Part shown: positions 38,901 to 50,137 of the stretch, piece after piece
Layout: every line of letters begins with the position of its first letter
How positions within the stretch are numbered: position 1 is the stretch's first letter
Source of the DNA: Mesodorylaimus sp. YZB2_4
Lineage: Eukaryota; Nematoda; Enoplea; Dorylaimida; Dorylaimidae
NCBI GenBank assembly: GCA_030248295.1
Contig: JASANH010001575.1
Coordinates: 124,001 to 188,000, forward strand
Length of the DNA stretch: 64,000 bases
Direction of reading: 5' to 3'
The notes under the pieces: model-generated
Told to the model about the DNA's origin: nothing
Databases searched by the model: none
The model's input: only the letters and a program-made list of their open reading frames with translations
Made by a program: the position numbers and the translations under genes

Positions 38901-39707
38901 CGAAGAACCGTCCGCTGATTCCGGAGGATGAAAACTCGGAACCAATCACAGTGGGCACACCCGAAGACCATCGACCCTGAAGTGGTTGTTGCTCGACGAA
39001 AAGGACGGGGTTCCGGCTGGCACGCTGACTGTGCGCGACCCGGGTGATGGCATCAGTGCGAGCGATGCGGTAAGTCATTTCGTGGTTCTCTGCCATTCAG
39101 AGGATCGACGGTTGCTTTGCAGGTCAAGATCCACGTGATCCACTTGCCGATCTTGCCGGACCCGAAGAACGCGAAGGATGTGAGGAAGAACGCTTCCAAG
39201 ATCGACCAGGCCGTCTACTACATGTGCAAGCAAGCCAAAGCAAAGGACGCAAAGCCAAACACGGCGGGGCCCGGACGGACGGGACGCCCGACGACGCCCA
39301 CACAACACGAGGCGAAAAAACAACGGGAGGCCATCAATCTGAAAGACGTGACGAGGAGAGTGAACAGGGCGCGCATGTGGGCCTTTTCGAAGACTCAGCT
39401 GGGCGTGAAGATGGTCTTCCGCATGATCTACTTGGCAACTGCGACTCTGTTCGATTTGTTCAAGGGAAGCACGAGTCGAAGTATGTTTTCAGCTTGAAAC
39501 CCCCCTTCCTCCTGACTCGTCGTCTCCTTTTCAGGCAGGAACAGCAGCGGGACGGGGCCTGAGCAGCCGGGGACGGGGAGGCGAAGGCGTGCGACGAGCA
39601 CAGTGGCCTGGAGGGGTTGTCTCAACGACCGTAGACGAGTGGTTATCAGGTCAAGAAGGGCAGCAAGTGGAAATTCTGGGGAAAACGTTGAAATGTTCGA
39701 TGGTTGA
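35938..39707 (+). pseudogene. Receptor tyrosine-phosphatase-like gene, copy 2 (three lesions)
   Basis: Exons parallel copy 1: 35938-35950, 36106-36398, 37039-37266, 37318-37629, 37681-37826, 37883-38006, 38060-38245, 38299-38816, 38870-39069, then 39123-39480 and 39535-39707, which copy 1 lacks. Lesions: exon 2 is 11 bases longer than in copy 1 because of a diverged patch at about 36184-36237, which shifts the frame; the acceptor of intron 5 reads GG instead of AG just before 37883; exon 9 is one base short near 38988, so it no longer leads in phase into exon 10. Exons 10-11 keep a phosphatase-like end: AKPNTAGPGRTGRPTT sits where active enzymes have VHCSAGxGRTG, so the catalytic Cys is Asn, and INLKDVTRRVNRARMWAFSK matches the helix after the active site. 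The C-terminal tail is Arg-rich. Splice recovery at a cryptic site is possible but would also shift the frame. Confidence 0.75.
36430..36841. mobile_element. CAGGG-ended MITE in intron 2 of receptor copy 2
   Basis: Same insertion as 21390-21805, inherited through the arm duplication. Ends cagggtcgaccgtacc and ggtatggtcgaccctg. Confidence 0.6.
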
Positions 39708-40201
39708 TGTTGACGAGAAGACGACGATGATTATTTGAGTGACTTTGATTCTCGTTTTATGAATAGATGATATCTAAATAAGTATTTAAATCTTCTTTGG
39801 TACTTAATATAGTGTGCAGTTTTTTCTGGTTCTTTTTGGTGTCTATGATTTCTTTGCCTGAGTTAGAAATGAATATTGAAGTGAGTTGAATTTTTGGAAT
39901 TTAAGTGAAAAGATCTTGATTTTCTATGGTTCTGTTGAAAAGGAGTCTTTGGTGAATAATTTTGAATTTCCCGCCTTTTTATTGAAAACTGACATGCCTT
40001 GGTGAAGTAAGTGGGTGCCCATGTTCTGTGTACCACTCACGCATTGGCCGGCACAGCACGAACCAGTCAATGCTAGATCAAGTGTGAAAATGGCAAAGAA
40101 GTGCACAAACCACATGGTGATCCCCCTCAAACCCCAGCCACAGCAGTATACTCGCACAGGCACCAGGCCGCCAAGCACATGGCCAGTGAGACACAGGCGA
40201 G

Positions 40202-40429
40202 TCAGAATGAGTGCTGGTGGCGTTGGAAGAACTCGTCCAATGCGGCCTCCAAGCCAGCATTGGTTCCCCGAATGAGATTGACCAAGTCGTGGCACCATTT
40301 GATGTGGAAGTCGCGGTAGTCGTCGGTCCACTCGGCTGGCGGATGATTCTCGGCGTCCCTCAAGTTGTACAGCTTGTCCGCCAGTCGAACCACCCTCGCT
40401 TCGTAGCTCAGGGACGAGGCACCTGCCAA
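40202..40429 (-). pseudogene. Duplicated HDDC3 exon 2 without exon 1
   Basis: 228 bases matching HDDC3 exon 2 from the TTTTCAG acceptor to the stop, still open, with a few changes (HPPAEW, FHIKW, HQHSF). No HD-box exon is present: the duplication ended within the HDDC3 intron at 40767 and gypsy sequence follows. It cannot give a working enzyme. Confidence 0.9.
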
Positions 40430-40772
40430 CTGAAAAGTAGCTCCTTCACATCCCGCCTGTGCCACTGGGATACTCCTGCTATGCACACTGTTGCCACCCA
40501 TTTCAGGTCTTGCGTGAGTAGCAAGGACATTGGAGGATAGACCAGACATGAATCATGCCAGTTAGAGGCCTGGTAACTCCAAGGCAGTGCATTGCAGTCA
40601 CTTCAGGCATTACCCCATGACCTGTCTTTCATAACTGCGCTACGGTGAAAATGACTTCCAGTGCCACATTGTTCAACTGAAAAGCAGTTCCCTTACAGTG
40701 CGCTCATCAGCCATCTGTGCCACTGGGATATCTTTCAGGATTCATCCATGCACCCTAAGCACCTGGTGACAG

Positions 40773-41254
40773 CTGGTCTGACGTCTCAAATAACGATCAG
40801 CCAACTCCATAGCCTTCGATAACCCCGCTGCGTTAGACATCAACGCGTCCTTATGCTGCAAGTAGCTAAACACGAACTCACGGTCAACTAAAGCAAACTT
40901 ATTCTTGGCGAACAGGTACACTCTGACCGCGTTCGGACGAACTCCACCCCGCTGGTCTGGAAACTCGCTATCACCGACTATGCGCGCTGGCCGATAAGGA
41001 TGATATTTCATCTTGGCCCAAACGACGTCGCCTACCTTCAAGACGCGTGGTTTACTTGGAACATCTTCCTGCGGAACATAACGCTTCACCTGCGCCACAT
41101 GGACACGCTTGTCCTCGCATTTCAAACCCTTTCTTGGTCCAATAATCAAATTATACGAAGATATGACTTGCGTGACCCGATATGGCCCAATCCACGCACT
41201 GAGCAACTTTGCTGACGATCCAGGTGGAGTATACATACGCCTGTACATCACCAT
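40773..41254 (-). pseudogene. gypsy post-integrase region, truncated
   Basis: Continues the integrase frame beyond the nested insertion: MVMYRRMYTP, WIGPYRVTQVISSYNLIIGP and KVGDVVWAKMKYHPYRPARIVGD. The first part has the GPY/F-like form found after gypsy integrases; the 'GDVVWAKM..YP.WPA.I'-type stretch resembles a PWWP domain, uncommon here. It is cut off at the duplication edge. Confidence 0.65.
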
Positions 41255-41263
41255 GTCTCCGAC

Positions 41264-42604
41264 GGTACGCGACAACTAGGCGACAGTCAACTAGGCGATG
41301 GACACCTAGGCGACGTCAAGTAGGCGCTAGGTCAACTGGACGACTGCGCACCAGGCGCCAGGTAAACTAGGCGACGGACAACTAGGCGACATACCCGATA
41401 TTTCTTAACGTCATCTCGAAAGCGTTACATAGCGCTGTGCACTATCAATCACACAAATTTATCACGGACTACATACTTTATGTCATTAGCAAAAACTGGA
41501 CCTTCATTATATACTAATGTTGTAGTTATGAGCGTTACCTCGAAGGTATTCAATGACATTATCCTGATCGTAATGATTCACCTTGGTCAGGATTCGGCGA
41601 TCGGCTTCCTCGTAACGTGGGCGCTTGCGCGGTGGATCATGGCCAGCAACGAAACGCTCGTACTCCACATCGTAAGCTTTCTGAACCTTGCGAAGTCCAT
41701 CAATGAACTTCCAAATTGTTGGATGCGCAATGCCAGAACCAAATCCCAGCTGCAGTTTCTTGTGACTGGCCCCAGCGTAGTTGTTTGTGCGATCTTGACC
41801 ATCTATGGTGCGCTGGTATACTGACCAAAGATCGATTGGGAAAAGCGGTGGAGCCCTCGTTCCATTGTTCCGTAATCTCCCAGTGTATGTGTTCGTGAAC
41901 CATTCCAGGATTGGCTCGAGCCCATCTGGCAGGTGATTTTCGAGTGCAGTGACAGCATGTAGAATATCAGCCTGTGGTACAAACGCAACTGGGGTGACCA
42001 TTTTAGCTTCCAGTGCGAATTGAGCGTCGGTGCTGCAGCGACCCGAGCTTCTGGATTCTGTGGTGCTCTTTGGTTCCTATTCCGAATGCGTTGGATATTT
42101 CTCGCCATAACATCACTTTTTTGCATCTGACCTTGCACTGCTGGAGGGATGTTAGCGATTACTTGTTCCCGGATTTAAGCAGGCATTTCCATAGTAGACC
42201 TGGCAATCTTCTTGGCATTCGTACTGATTCGCTGCATTTCAATCCGAACTGCATCTCCAGTTGCCCGGCAGGTATGCTGGAATTTTTCTGAGTGAAATGA
42301 CCCGTCGTGCACATTGGTCCAAATCCGCCCATTGCATCCATCGTTCTTCTTGTCGCATCGCCAAAACTGAATTTTTCCGGCTTTGTTCAGCTTGTCTTTG
42401 ACGTACATATACCCATTGCGTGTATACTTCTCGTGATTGCGCTGCGTTTCAATCCGAAAATTGTCCATCTTGCTCAAAACTGTTCATTTAAACCAAGTGG
42501 CGCAGCCGCACAACAGACAACAAACAACGAAAAGACTGCTGAGAATGGTAATATCGCCTACTCGTCCGTCGCCTAGTTGACCATCGCCTAGTTGACCATG
42601 TTCC
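41264..42604 (-). mobile_element. MULE-like element nested in the gypsy element
   Basis: A perfect 9-bp duplication GTCTCCGAC flanks it (41255-41263 and 42605-42613), as Mutator-type elements make. The ends consist of inverted, repeated CAACTAGGCGA units (41270-41400 and 42561-42604). Minus-strand pieces: 42477-42175 is a FLYWCH zinc finger (FWRCDKKNDGCNGR ... CRATGD); 42001-41507 resembles the C-terminal part of MULE transposase-like proteins (PLFPIDLWSVYQR, DRTNNYAGASHKKLQ). The catalytic core expected between them is missing, so it is an internally deleted copy. The gypsy reading frame continues in register on both sides. Confidence 0.85.
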
Positions 42605-42613
42605 GTCTCCGAC

Positions 42614-45000
42614 CCGAAACTCAGACTCCTTCAACCCAGCATCAAGCTGCTCTTTTCTCTGTCCTTGGACACGAACGATATTGTCGAATGTTAATCGCCT
42701 AGCTCGTTCAAGCTGTAACACGACATGTTGGCGGTAGTCCACTGCACTACCGAATTTATTTGCCTGGGAGAACACACCAACGTCGATGACCAACCTAGCG
42801 TCAAAACCGTGCATGAGAAAGAAAGGTGTTTCTCCTGTACTCTCGTGGACGGATGTATTATAAGCGAACCGTGCGAAGGGTACAAAATCGCTCCAGTTGT
42901 CTTGCGCCTTCTGATCAACATACATCCGCAACATATCCCGAAACACGCGATTAACTCGTTCGACCTGTCCATCAGTCTGCGGCCGATAAGCCACAGTTAG
43001 TGATCGTTCGACCAACAACGCGTCGAAAACGCTTTTGACCAACTCCGATGTGAAATTCGAACCGCGATCCGACAACAACCGTCCAGGTGCTCCCCATCTG
43101 CACACAACGTGCTCGACAAAAACCTTAGCTACTGTTGTGGCCGTGATGTCGGGTACCGCAGACGCTTCAATGTACTTTGGCAAATAATCGCCTACGATCA
43201 AGATGTATTTGCTCCCATCCTTGGCCTCTGGAAACGGACCCATAGCGTCGATAGCTACTACTTCGAACGGGTTCCCGACGCAAATGGGCTTTAAAGGGGC
43301 TTGGCCAACGTGGCAATACGACTTATTCCTCGCACAAGGCAAACAGCTAGACCACCAACGATGCACATACATGCGCTGCCAATAGAACCTCTGTCTCGCT
43401 CGTGCAAATGTCTTCGAAAATCCTAAATGACTCGCTGCAGCGTCGCTGTGCAACGCATCGAACACTACACGCCTCAAAGACCCTGGCACAACTATCTGAA
43501 CCCAATCATTACGACGGTTCTCTCTACCCGACGGAACGTGCATCAATAATCCGTGGTCCGACATGACAAAATATTTGCTCAAAGCCTTCAATCTCCTCGC
43601 GTCTCTCTGATCGGGTGGCACAATACCTTCCTTCAGGTATCCTACCATGCGCTGACAAAACGGATCCTCTTTCTGAGCTCGCTTCACCGCTGCATCAGAA
43701 AATTCGACACCGCGGTCCCTCTCACCTGCATCGCCTCCGCGAGCCGCACACGCTACACATACAGGACTCCGTGACAAGGCATCCGCAACCACATTCGACT
43801 TTCCAGGAACGTGCTCGATGTCGAAAGTGTACTCAGACAACTGATAAACCCAACGTGCTAACCGACCATGGGGCTCCCTGTGAGCTAGCAACCACTGCAA
43901 CGGTTGATGATCCGTCTTCAACAAAAACCTCCGTCCATACAGGTACGGCCGGAAATGTTTCACAAAATACACGACTGCTAAGCACTCTTTTTCCAACGCA
44001 GAATAATTCCTCTCGGCCTTCGTCAAAGCTTTGGACGCGTACGCGATTACACGCTTGGAAGAACCGATCACCTGATACAACACCGCACCTAGACCTACAT
44101 TAGAGGCGTACGTCTGCAAGACAAACGACCGCTTGAAGTCTGGGAAACTCAAGATTGGTTTCGAAATCAACGCTTCCTTCAAAGCTAGAAAAGCTTCCTG
44201 ACAATCGCTATCCCAAACGAACTTCTGATCTTTGCATAATAACTTATGGAAAGGCATCGCAATCTACGCAAAATGATGAATGAAATCCCGATAGAAATTG
44301 CACATGCCAAAAAACCTCCACACGTCCTTCACGTTCTTTGGACATGGAAACCTTCTGACTGCTTCGATCTTAGTCGCATCACAGTGAATACCGTCCTTCG
44401 ACACAACATGGCCCAAAAAGGGAACCTTTGACCTACCAAAGTAACACTTCGACGGTTTGACTTTCAAACCAGCTCGCTGCAACCACTCAAACACGCGCCC
44501 AATGTGCACCAAATGCTCATCGAAGGTCCAACTGAAGATGAGAATGTCATCGATGTTAACGAGGCACTCATGCCACTGCAATCCTGACAAAACAACTTCT
44601 AACAATCTTTGACACGTCGCGCCCGCATTCACCAATCCGAAAGGCATAACCGTAAATTCGCACTGACCGCCCGGCGCTGAAAACGCTGTCAACTCACGAG
44701 ACTCTGGGCTCAACGGGACTTGCCAATACCGCTCTGCAAATCCAAGCTCGTGAAATACTGTGCACCACCCAGCGCATCGAGTGCTTCATCAACCCTTGGC
44801 ATGGGGTATAAGTCCTTCGTCACTGCGTTAAAACCACGAAAATCAACGCAAATCCTAGTACCGCCATCCTTCTTTGGAACTATCACTAACGGTGCGGAAA
44901 CTGGACTGCTCGAGGGCCTAATCATGCCATGATCCAACATGACCTTCATCTGACGCGCAACCTTAGAGTTTACCGCTTCAGGAATCCTACGCACCTGCAT
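42614..45000 (-). pseudogene. gypsy pol: reverse transcriptase, RNase H, integrase
   Basis: Reverse transcriptase begins in the frame 45000-44710 ([20 protein letters not shown]) and shifts frame at about 44710 into 44713-44264 with MPFGLVNAGATCQRLL and the catalytic IDD box (VNIDDILIFS). A stop separates this from 44257 onward: RNase H (LKTDHQPLQWLL), an integrase zinc-binding region (HSDAAASHLGF ... CLPCARNK) and the integrase core (AIDAMGPF, LSDRGSNFTS, YRPQTDGQVERVNR). The frame stays open until the nested element. Confidence 0.85.
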
Positions 45001-45149
45001 TCTGGGGGCGGGGACCCTGTCAACGTGATCTGATGCGTCAACATATAAGTCTTACCGATAACACCATCATGACGAGCAAATACGTCAGGGTATTGTCGTA
45101 GCAGTTTGATCAATCGCTCGCATTGCTCGACCGTCAACTCAGAATCCTT

Positions 45150-45921
45150 CTAATCGATCTGCTTTATTGGATCGACCCTGGCTTCTCCCGCAGTCGCGGG
45201 CTCTGGCCCAACTGTGAAATGACCCACTTTCGTGTCTTTGGCTAAGACCTTCTCTTCAGTGGTCGCGTTAGCTATCAATATTGGTACCACTCCATCTCCT
45301 TTCAGCTTCACGACAGATCGCGCCATCCACACTGCATTCCTGGTCTGGAACCTCCAACCAGGCTCAACGACTCCTTCATCAGCTAACGGCGTAACTGGCA
45401 ACGCACTCAACTGTGCCTCCACGATCACTTGACAACGCGGTGGTATCCGAATCTCCTGACACAAAAAACCATGCAATCGTTTCCCACTGCGAAAGTATGC
45501 CTTCTCGCTCCTGCTTATGCGACAAATCTGCGTAATATCGAAACCGAGCCCCATTCAAAGCTCCCAAAAAATCTGTGCCTAAAATCGCAGGAATTCCACC
45601 TAACGATGGTCTCAACAGCACCACGATGTCTCCTATGCGCAGCTCGACCTCAACTTCACCCTCAATTTTCATGTCGAACCCATCAGCTACCTTCGGTGCT
45701 GCACTACTAGGACAGATCCTTCCAGAAGGTATGATCTTCTGGACAATAGCTTTACCCAGCAACGTGACTGAAGCTCCTGAATCGATCATCATCGACACCT
45801 GATGCCCATCCACGCGCGCAACGACGTACCTAGTCTCACCCACTCTACGCTTCACTGGCGCACTCTCCTGACAAAAGGGTAAGTCGACTGGTGCTGCTTT
45901 CTCCACTGGGTCACTTGCCAC
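45150..45921 (-). pseudogene. gypsy aspartic protease region
   Basis: Frame 45921-45379 carries MIDSGASVTLLG, the retropepsin DSG motif, and DIVVLLRPSLGGIPAILGTDFLG, typical of the flap and second half. A frame change leads to 45554-45150 as the linker to reverse transcriptase. Confidence 0.8.
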
Positions 45922-46200
45922 TGCTCTGACCCAACTCGGTCCATCCTGGCCCTCGCCACCATGCTAGCCTTCAGCACGCGCACAAGCGCTACTACGCTCA
46001 TCCTGAGCTACTACTCGCGCACCCTGGTTTCGACTACTGTGTCCTCCTGCGCCCTGCTTCTGATATGAGCTATTTTGTCGATTTCTATCGTATCGATCAC
46101 CCGACTGAGAGCGAAAACGCTGCCGCTGACCACCTTCGCGATTCTGACTGTGTCCTCGCTGGGACCTATCTCTACCTCGACTAGGACTCTGACTCCTGTC

Positions 46201-47455
46201 CTACTGACGACCTCGTGCCGGCTGTCCCCGCTCTCTACTCCAACAATCTCTCTGCAGGTGACCAACCTTGCCGCACGTGTGGCACCGTCGCGACTCTCTC
46301 GCACCTGTCCGTCCTTCACGACTGGCAACATACGAAGCTGACTCGTCCTTCGGCTGACGAAACAGGATGTCTCCACAAACAGCTGAAAAGGACTCCGCAC
46401 TCTCGGCTGCAATTCTAGCCGACGATAACAACTGCGGTTTCTGCAGTCTCACAGGCCACTGAATATGCTGATTCAGACCGTCAATATACTGTACCTCTCA
46501 CGCAACTGCAAATCAGTGTCGGCCACCGTCTGGGCAGAAAACGAAGCGAACTTAGCCAACCGTATAAACTCTGTAGGATACACAGCTACTGACTTGTCGC
46601 CCTGCCTCAGAGCACTCAGCTTCGCTTGAAAAACCGACCTTTCTCGCCGATCATCTTCTCGAGCCATACTGCCTGAGCCATTGCCCACGTGCTACGATCT
46701 ATCGCAGTTAGCTCGCGCCACTTCGCTAAGGCTTCTCCCGCCAAGTACAATGGTAAGGCTTCCATAATCTGCGCCTCAGACCACCTGGCCAACCAGGCAT
46801 AAGAAGTCACTGTCTGTAACCACTCAAACGGGTCACACCTTTCTACATCACCCGCAAACGTCGACAGCTTTAGACCAGGCAAATGGACTGACGAACCAGC
46901 TACCGCGAATCCCTGGCCTAGGGTTCCGGCTTGCACCATTGCTGGGGCATCACCCGCCAGCTGGCCAGAGGCCCGCCCTACAGTCACATTTTGAAACAAC
47001 CGCGACACGTTTTCTAGTTGCTCTCCTAACGCCTTCTGACTTTCTGTCATCTTTTCCAACATGGCCATTTGGGTCTGCATCATGAGTTGCATCATCCGAG
47101 TCAACTCGAAACCTGCGCCACTGCTGGCTCCCACTGAGGGCTGTTTCCCTTCCTCATCATTCAAGGAACAGAAAACTTCATCAACAGCTGAGCCAAATTC
47201 GAGCGAAAAAGTGTCTATCATCTTTTTCTCAACCTCCTGGCTCCCTCCTTTGGCCTTTATTTCTTTCTCAATGCCACGCCCAATCAACATCGTCAGATCT
47301 GCCACGGTGCACCTACTCGTGACCTTAATGCCCATCTGCTCACAAAACGCCTTCAAAACCGGTTTTGATAACCACGAAGGTGGCGTATCGCGCACCTGCG
47401 CGTACGTGATTCTGGTCGACATGCCTATGCTGCCGATCGATGACTTTCTGAACAC
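46201..47455 (-). pseudogene. gypsy gag with one zinc knuckle
   Basis: Frame 47455-46616 gives the capsid-like part (LPGLKLSTFAGDVERCDPFE, WLQTVTSYAWLARWSEAQIM), typical of Ty3/gypsy gag. The frame shifts at about 46640 into 46688-46473 and again into 46452-46201 with CHTCGKVGHLQRDC, a CCHC zinc knuckle in an Arg-rich region. Broken by at least two frame changes. Confidence 0.8.
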
Positions 47456-47775
47456 CTTACCACTACCAGCACTCTAATAATCTCAACTTGACCGTTCGAC
47501 ATTGACTGTGAGCTTATAACACCACCGGAAGAGACACTCCTTGATTTCAAGATACCGAAGAAACACTCCGGTTGGGACGACACACGTCCGATTCAAAACG
47601 GATGCCACACCCGTTGTACCAAGAAGAGACACTCCGCCAACAAGCTCAGAACGGTGTCCTAGGTGCCAAAAACGTCACCAAATCACTACTTAGCCACAAG
47701 CATCGCTCACACCAACACCGCAGGCCTTGACCGAGCTCCATCGAAAAATCTAGTCGACGCTACCAAGGACTGCCA

Positions 47776-47988
47776 GGCTCGCCACTTATGTTACGGTTGG
47801 TGAGGGATTGCTGGGCCAGGCGCAGGACGAGACGACTTCACTTCAGGCGTTAGTTTATTCATACTGCCTAGCACCCACGCCAGGTGCCTATTAACACCTC
47901 GTTACTACAACAACCCAATCAGTAACATACCAGAGTAAGTGAACGGGTATTACTCATCAATGGCGGGAACACAAACCAACCCCTAACA
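47776..47988 (-). repeat. 5' LTR (200 bp) and primer-binding site of the gypsy element
   Basis: LTR at 47789-47988: on the minus strand it starts TGTTAGGGGTTGG and ends CCAACCGTAACA, an imperfect terminal inverted repeat with TG...CA ends. An AATAAA lies inside near 47850. Four bases further on, TGGCGAGCC (47784-47776) starts the likely primer-binding site. No second LTR was found. Confidence 0.7.
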
Positions 47989-48079
47989 ATGCTTAGAAAA
48001 AACCAGAGGAAGTGACAGTACCACTGCTGGCCACATTGGGACTGTTCTGCTCACTGTGACTGCGCAATACGTGTCGTCG

Positions 48080-48245
48080 TGTCATGTCATACTTAACCCA
48101 TAGCCTAGCACCTTGCAGCGCACTCGAGAGCATATAGATAGACAGTCATTTTTACCCAGGCGGGAGTCGAACCCTCGGCTCTAAGTGCACACCACGCGTG
48201 AGAGGCAGATGCCCTTAATCGCTCGGCCACAGACCCGGGCTGTGA
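48080..48245 (-). repeat. tRNA-derived SINE, best preserved copy
   Basis: Minus strand: 'ggtctgtggccgagcgatta' (A box of a Leu/Ser-type tRNA), a long variable arm, 'gagggttcgactcccgcctg' (B box), A-rich link, then tail 'ctcgagtgcgctgcaaggtg' and 'ctaggctatgggttaagtat', ending in 'gacatgacacgacgac'. It is the reference copy for the family in this window. Confidence 0.7.
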
Positions 48246-49508
48246 CATACGACAGATATTCTACGCTCACGTGACAGTGGGTTTGGACTGATCATTGTCG
48301 AGAAAGGTTTCTCGTTCAGCATTTTTTTCTGACAAATGGCGCTTGTGATTTAGGTTTCTTTGATAGGGCAAGGTACAGATTTGTAGGTGCGAAGGTGTCC
48401 TTCGGCTCCTTGTCTGGAACCTGTTCTCTTTGTGGTATTTTGTGCTCTGAGACTGGGAAAGGGTAGAGGCGATTATAACATCTTTTGGGAGTCCTAGAGA
48501 GCGGTCCACTGTTGCTGTGGCTTCGTGTTTCTCGAAGAAACTCTGCCTATTTTGTTGTCGACTGTCTTCCTTGACTGCTTCCACTGCGCGGCGACAATCA
48601 TAACGAGTGGTCCAGCCTTCGATAGCCCAAGCCTGGTAGAAAGGCTCCTTCTGTCGATTACTAGGACCCATTTCCTGCAGCAACCCCTCAGTCATGCATG
48701 CCGCGTGTTTGGGTACCTGCAACTACTCTGCGCAATGACACAGTAGCAGGATGCTGGTCGGGAGCACACACTCCTAACGATAAGGTACTCACGCTGGCCA
48801 CCATTCCACTGTCGATGGCGCAGTGAACACCAGAGGGTCCTCCAGAGGACTAAGGTTAGCAGAGCATTGCACGATGGCGTTTCACCAGTCCTGCTGGATC
48901 TTACCCGCAGACAGTAGTACCTGGCCCGGAGTCAGCTCCTGGACTATTCAAGTATGAACCAAAAGGAATCGCCGACAGCAGTGTAATAGGTGCCTCAGTG
49001 CATTCTATTTGCGTAATACATCTAAAGTGCACCAGATGCACAGACTATTTGTTATCCTGCCTGTCGGGCCGAGCGAGACAAAGAAGTCGAGCTCGACTGG
49101 TTTTCCTATTGTTCTGAGAGATCGACATGACTGGACGAGGATCGCCTATAATCGGCCCGTCAGATGATGATCTTCCCTCCGACCGACGAGTGTGGCCGAC
49201 CCTACTCTGCGTAAGTCTTGGTAGTGTTAACGTGATGGCTTTGGTAGAATAAGCTAACGTCGACACTCAGGCTGCGTGACTGTGATCATACCTGACCCCC
49301 TTACACCACGACAGGTGTCAGACGCCAAACTGTCTGGGCGCCAATGTGTCTGGGGCGGACATGAAGACCGAACCTGTGCGTGTCTGTGGACACGTCCAAG
49401 TAGGATGAACGTGTCCGGGCCCTGCGCGAAGGTGTCTCCCTGAATAGGTCCCTGGTTGAATGGGTAAATTCTCGTTTTTGAAGTGTACATATTGTTGAAT
49501 TTTCAGCC
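48246..49508. other. No supported gene
   Basis: A 151-codon minus-strand ORF (48722-48267) is hydrophilic and rich in Lys, Gln and Arg but has no domain, and a long ORF on the other strand overlaps it. I do not annotate it as a gene. The rest shows nothing recognisable. Confidence 0.35.
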
Positions 49509-50137
49509 ATGGATATCGATAAATACAAGGCGTATTGCTTGTATTTAGCGGATGGGTCATATCCGTCATCTTGTGACACCGATAACAAAAAAGGATTTTG
49601 CGGAGAACTGCAACGAAATCGTTTATTTCGAAAAATGGTCAACTGTATCATCTGCGTAATGGTAAGAAATTACTAGCTTATAAAATGCGGTGAATTTCTG
49701 GCAACATTGGGTGCTTTAGCGATGTATCTAAATGATCCTGTCAAACGAGCAGAAAACGCTCAGAGAGTAATCACGGGAAATGTCGAAAAAGAAGCCATAC
49801 TCAGAGAAGTTCACTGTGGCGTTGTTGGCGGCGGCCATTTCGGAGAAAAGGCGACACAAGGGTAAATTTCTTAATTTTTAATTTTCGATATTTGTAAACG
49901 CTCAAAATTTTGCCTATTCATAGGAAAGTAGCCGAACGGTTTTGGTAAAGAGGCTTTTCGAAAGATGTCAAAGCATTCGTCAGGTCATGTGACGCCTGTA
50001 AAAAAGCGAATCCCCTCCATATTCCGACAGCTGCCGAATTGCATCCGATTCCAGTCACTAATGAATTTAAATATCGCTGGTGTGTGGATCTCATCAGGCC
50101 GCTTAAAATGACGCCCCGTGGAAACCAGTGAGTACAG
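49509..50137 (+). pseudogene. Decayed integrase-like gene (gypsy/Ginger or KRBA2 type)
   Basis: Begins MDIDKYKAYCLYLADGSYPS, like the start of KRBA2/GIN-type integrases, then after an in-frame TAG (near 49674) EKEAILREVHCGVVGGGHFG with GEKATQG, and after a GTAAAT...CATAG intron VAERFW, another stop, SKDVKAFVRSCDACKKANPL and KYRWCVDLIRPLKM. His, His, Cys and Cys of an H2C2 integrase zinc finger are all visible, and the start of the catalytic core follows. Two in-frame stops and absence of the DDE core make it a pseudogene or a misread exon set. A PHD-finger gene follows 0.6 kb later on the same strand. Confidence 0.6.

Larger units (their letters stand above)
35513..40767. repeat. Right arm of large inverted duplication
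   Basis: Reverse-complement partner of 18401-22717, about 5.26 kb. It carries receptor copy 2 (+) and HDDC3 exon 2 (-). It keeps about 0.95 kb (38952 to about 39905) that the left arm has lost. Because HDDC3 is whole only on the left, the HDDC3 side of the left locus is ancestral and the right arm is the derived copy, at least at that edge. Confidence 0.9.
40768..47988 (-). mobile_element. Ty3/gypsy LTR retrotransposon, 3' truncated, decayed
   Basis: Read on the minus strand: 5' LTR (47988-47789), primer site, gag (47455 to about 46201), protease (about 45921-45379), reverse transcriptase (about 45000-44264), RNase H and integrase (about 44257-42614), then a post-integrase region resuming after a nested insertion (41254-40773). 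The order protease-RT-RNase H-integrase is diagnostic of Ty3/gypsy. The element ends inside coding sequence at the edge of the inverted duplication and has no 3' LTR. Frame breaks in gag and pol show it is inactive. Confidence 0.88.

Noticed and set aside
41271-41400. CRISPR-like array of CAACTAGGCGA units
   Set aside because: Spacing is irregular, the units recur inverted at 42561-42604, and they are the subterminal repeats of the nested transposon.
48267-48722. 151-codon minus-strand ORF
   Set aside because: Hydrophilic composition only; no domain, no neighbouring exons, next to a SINE.
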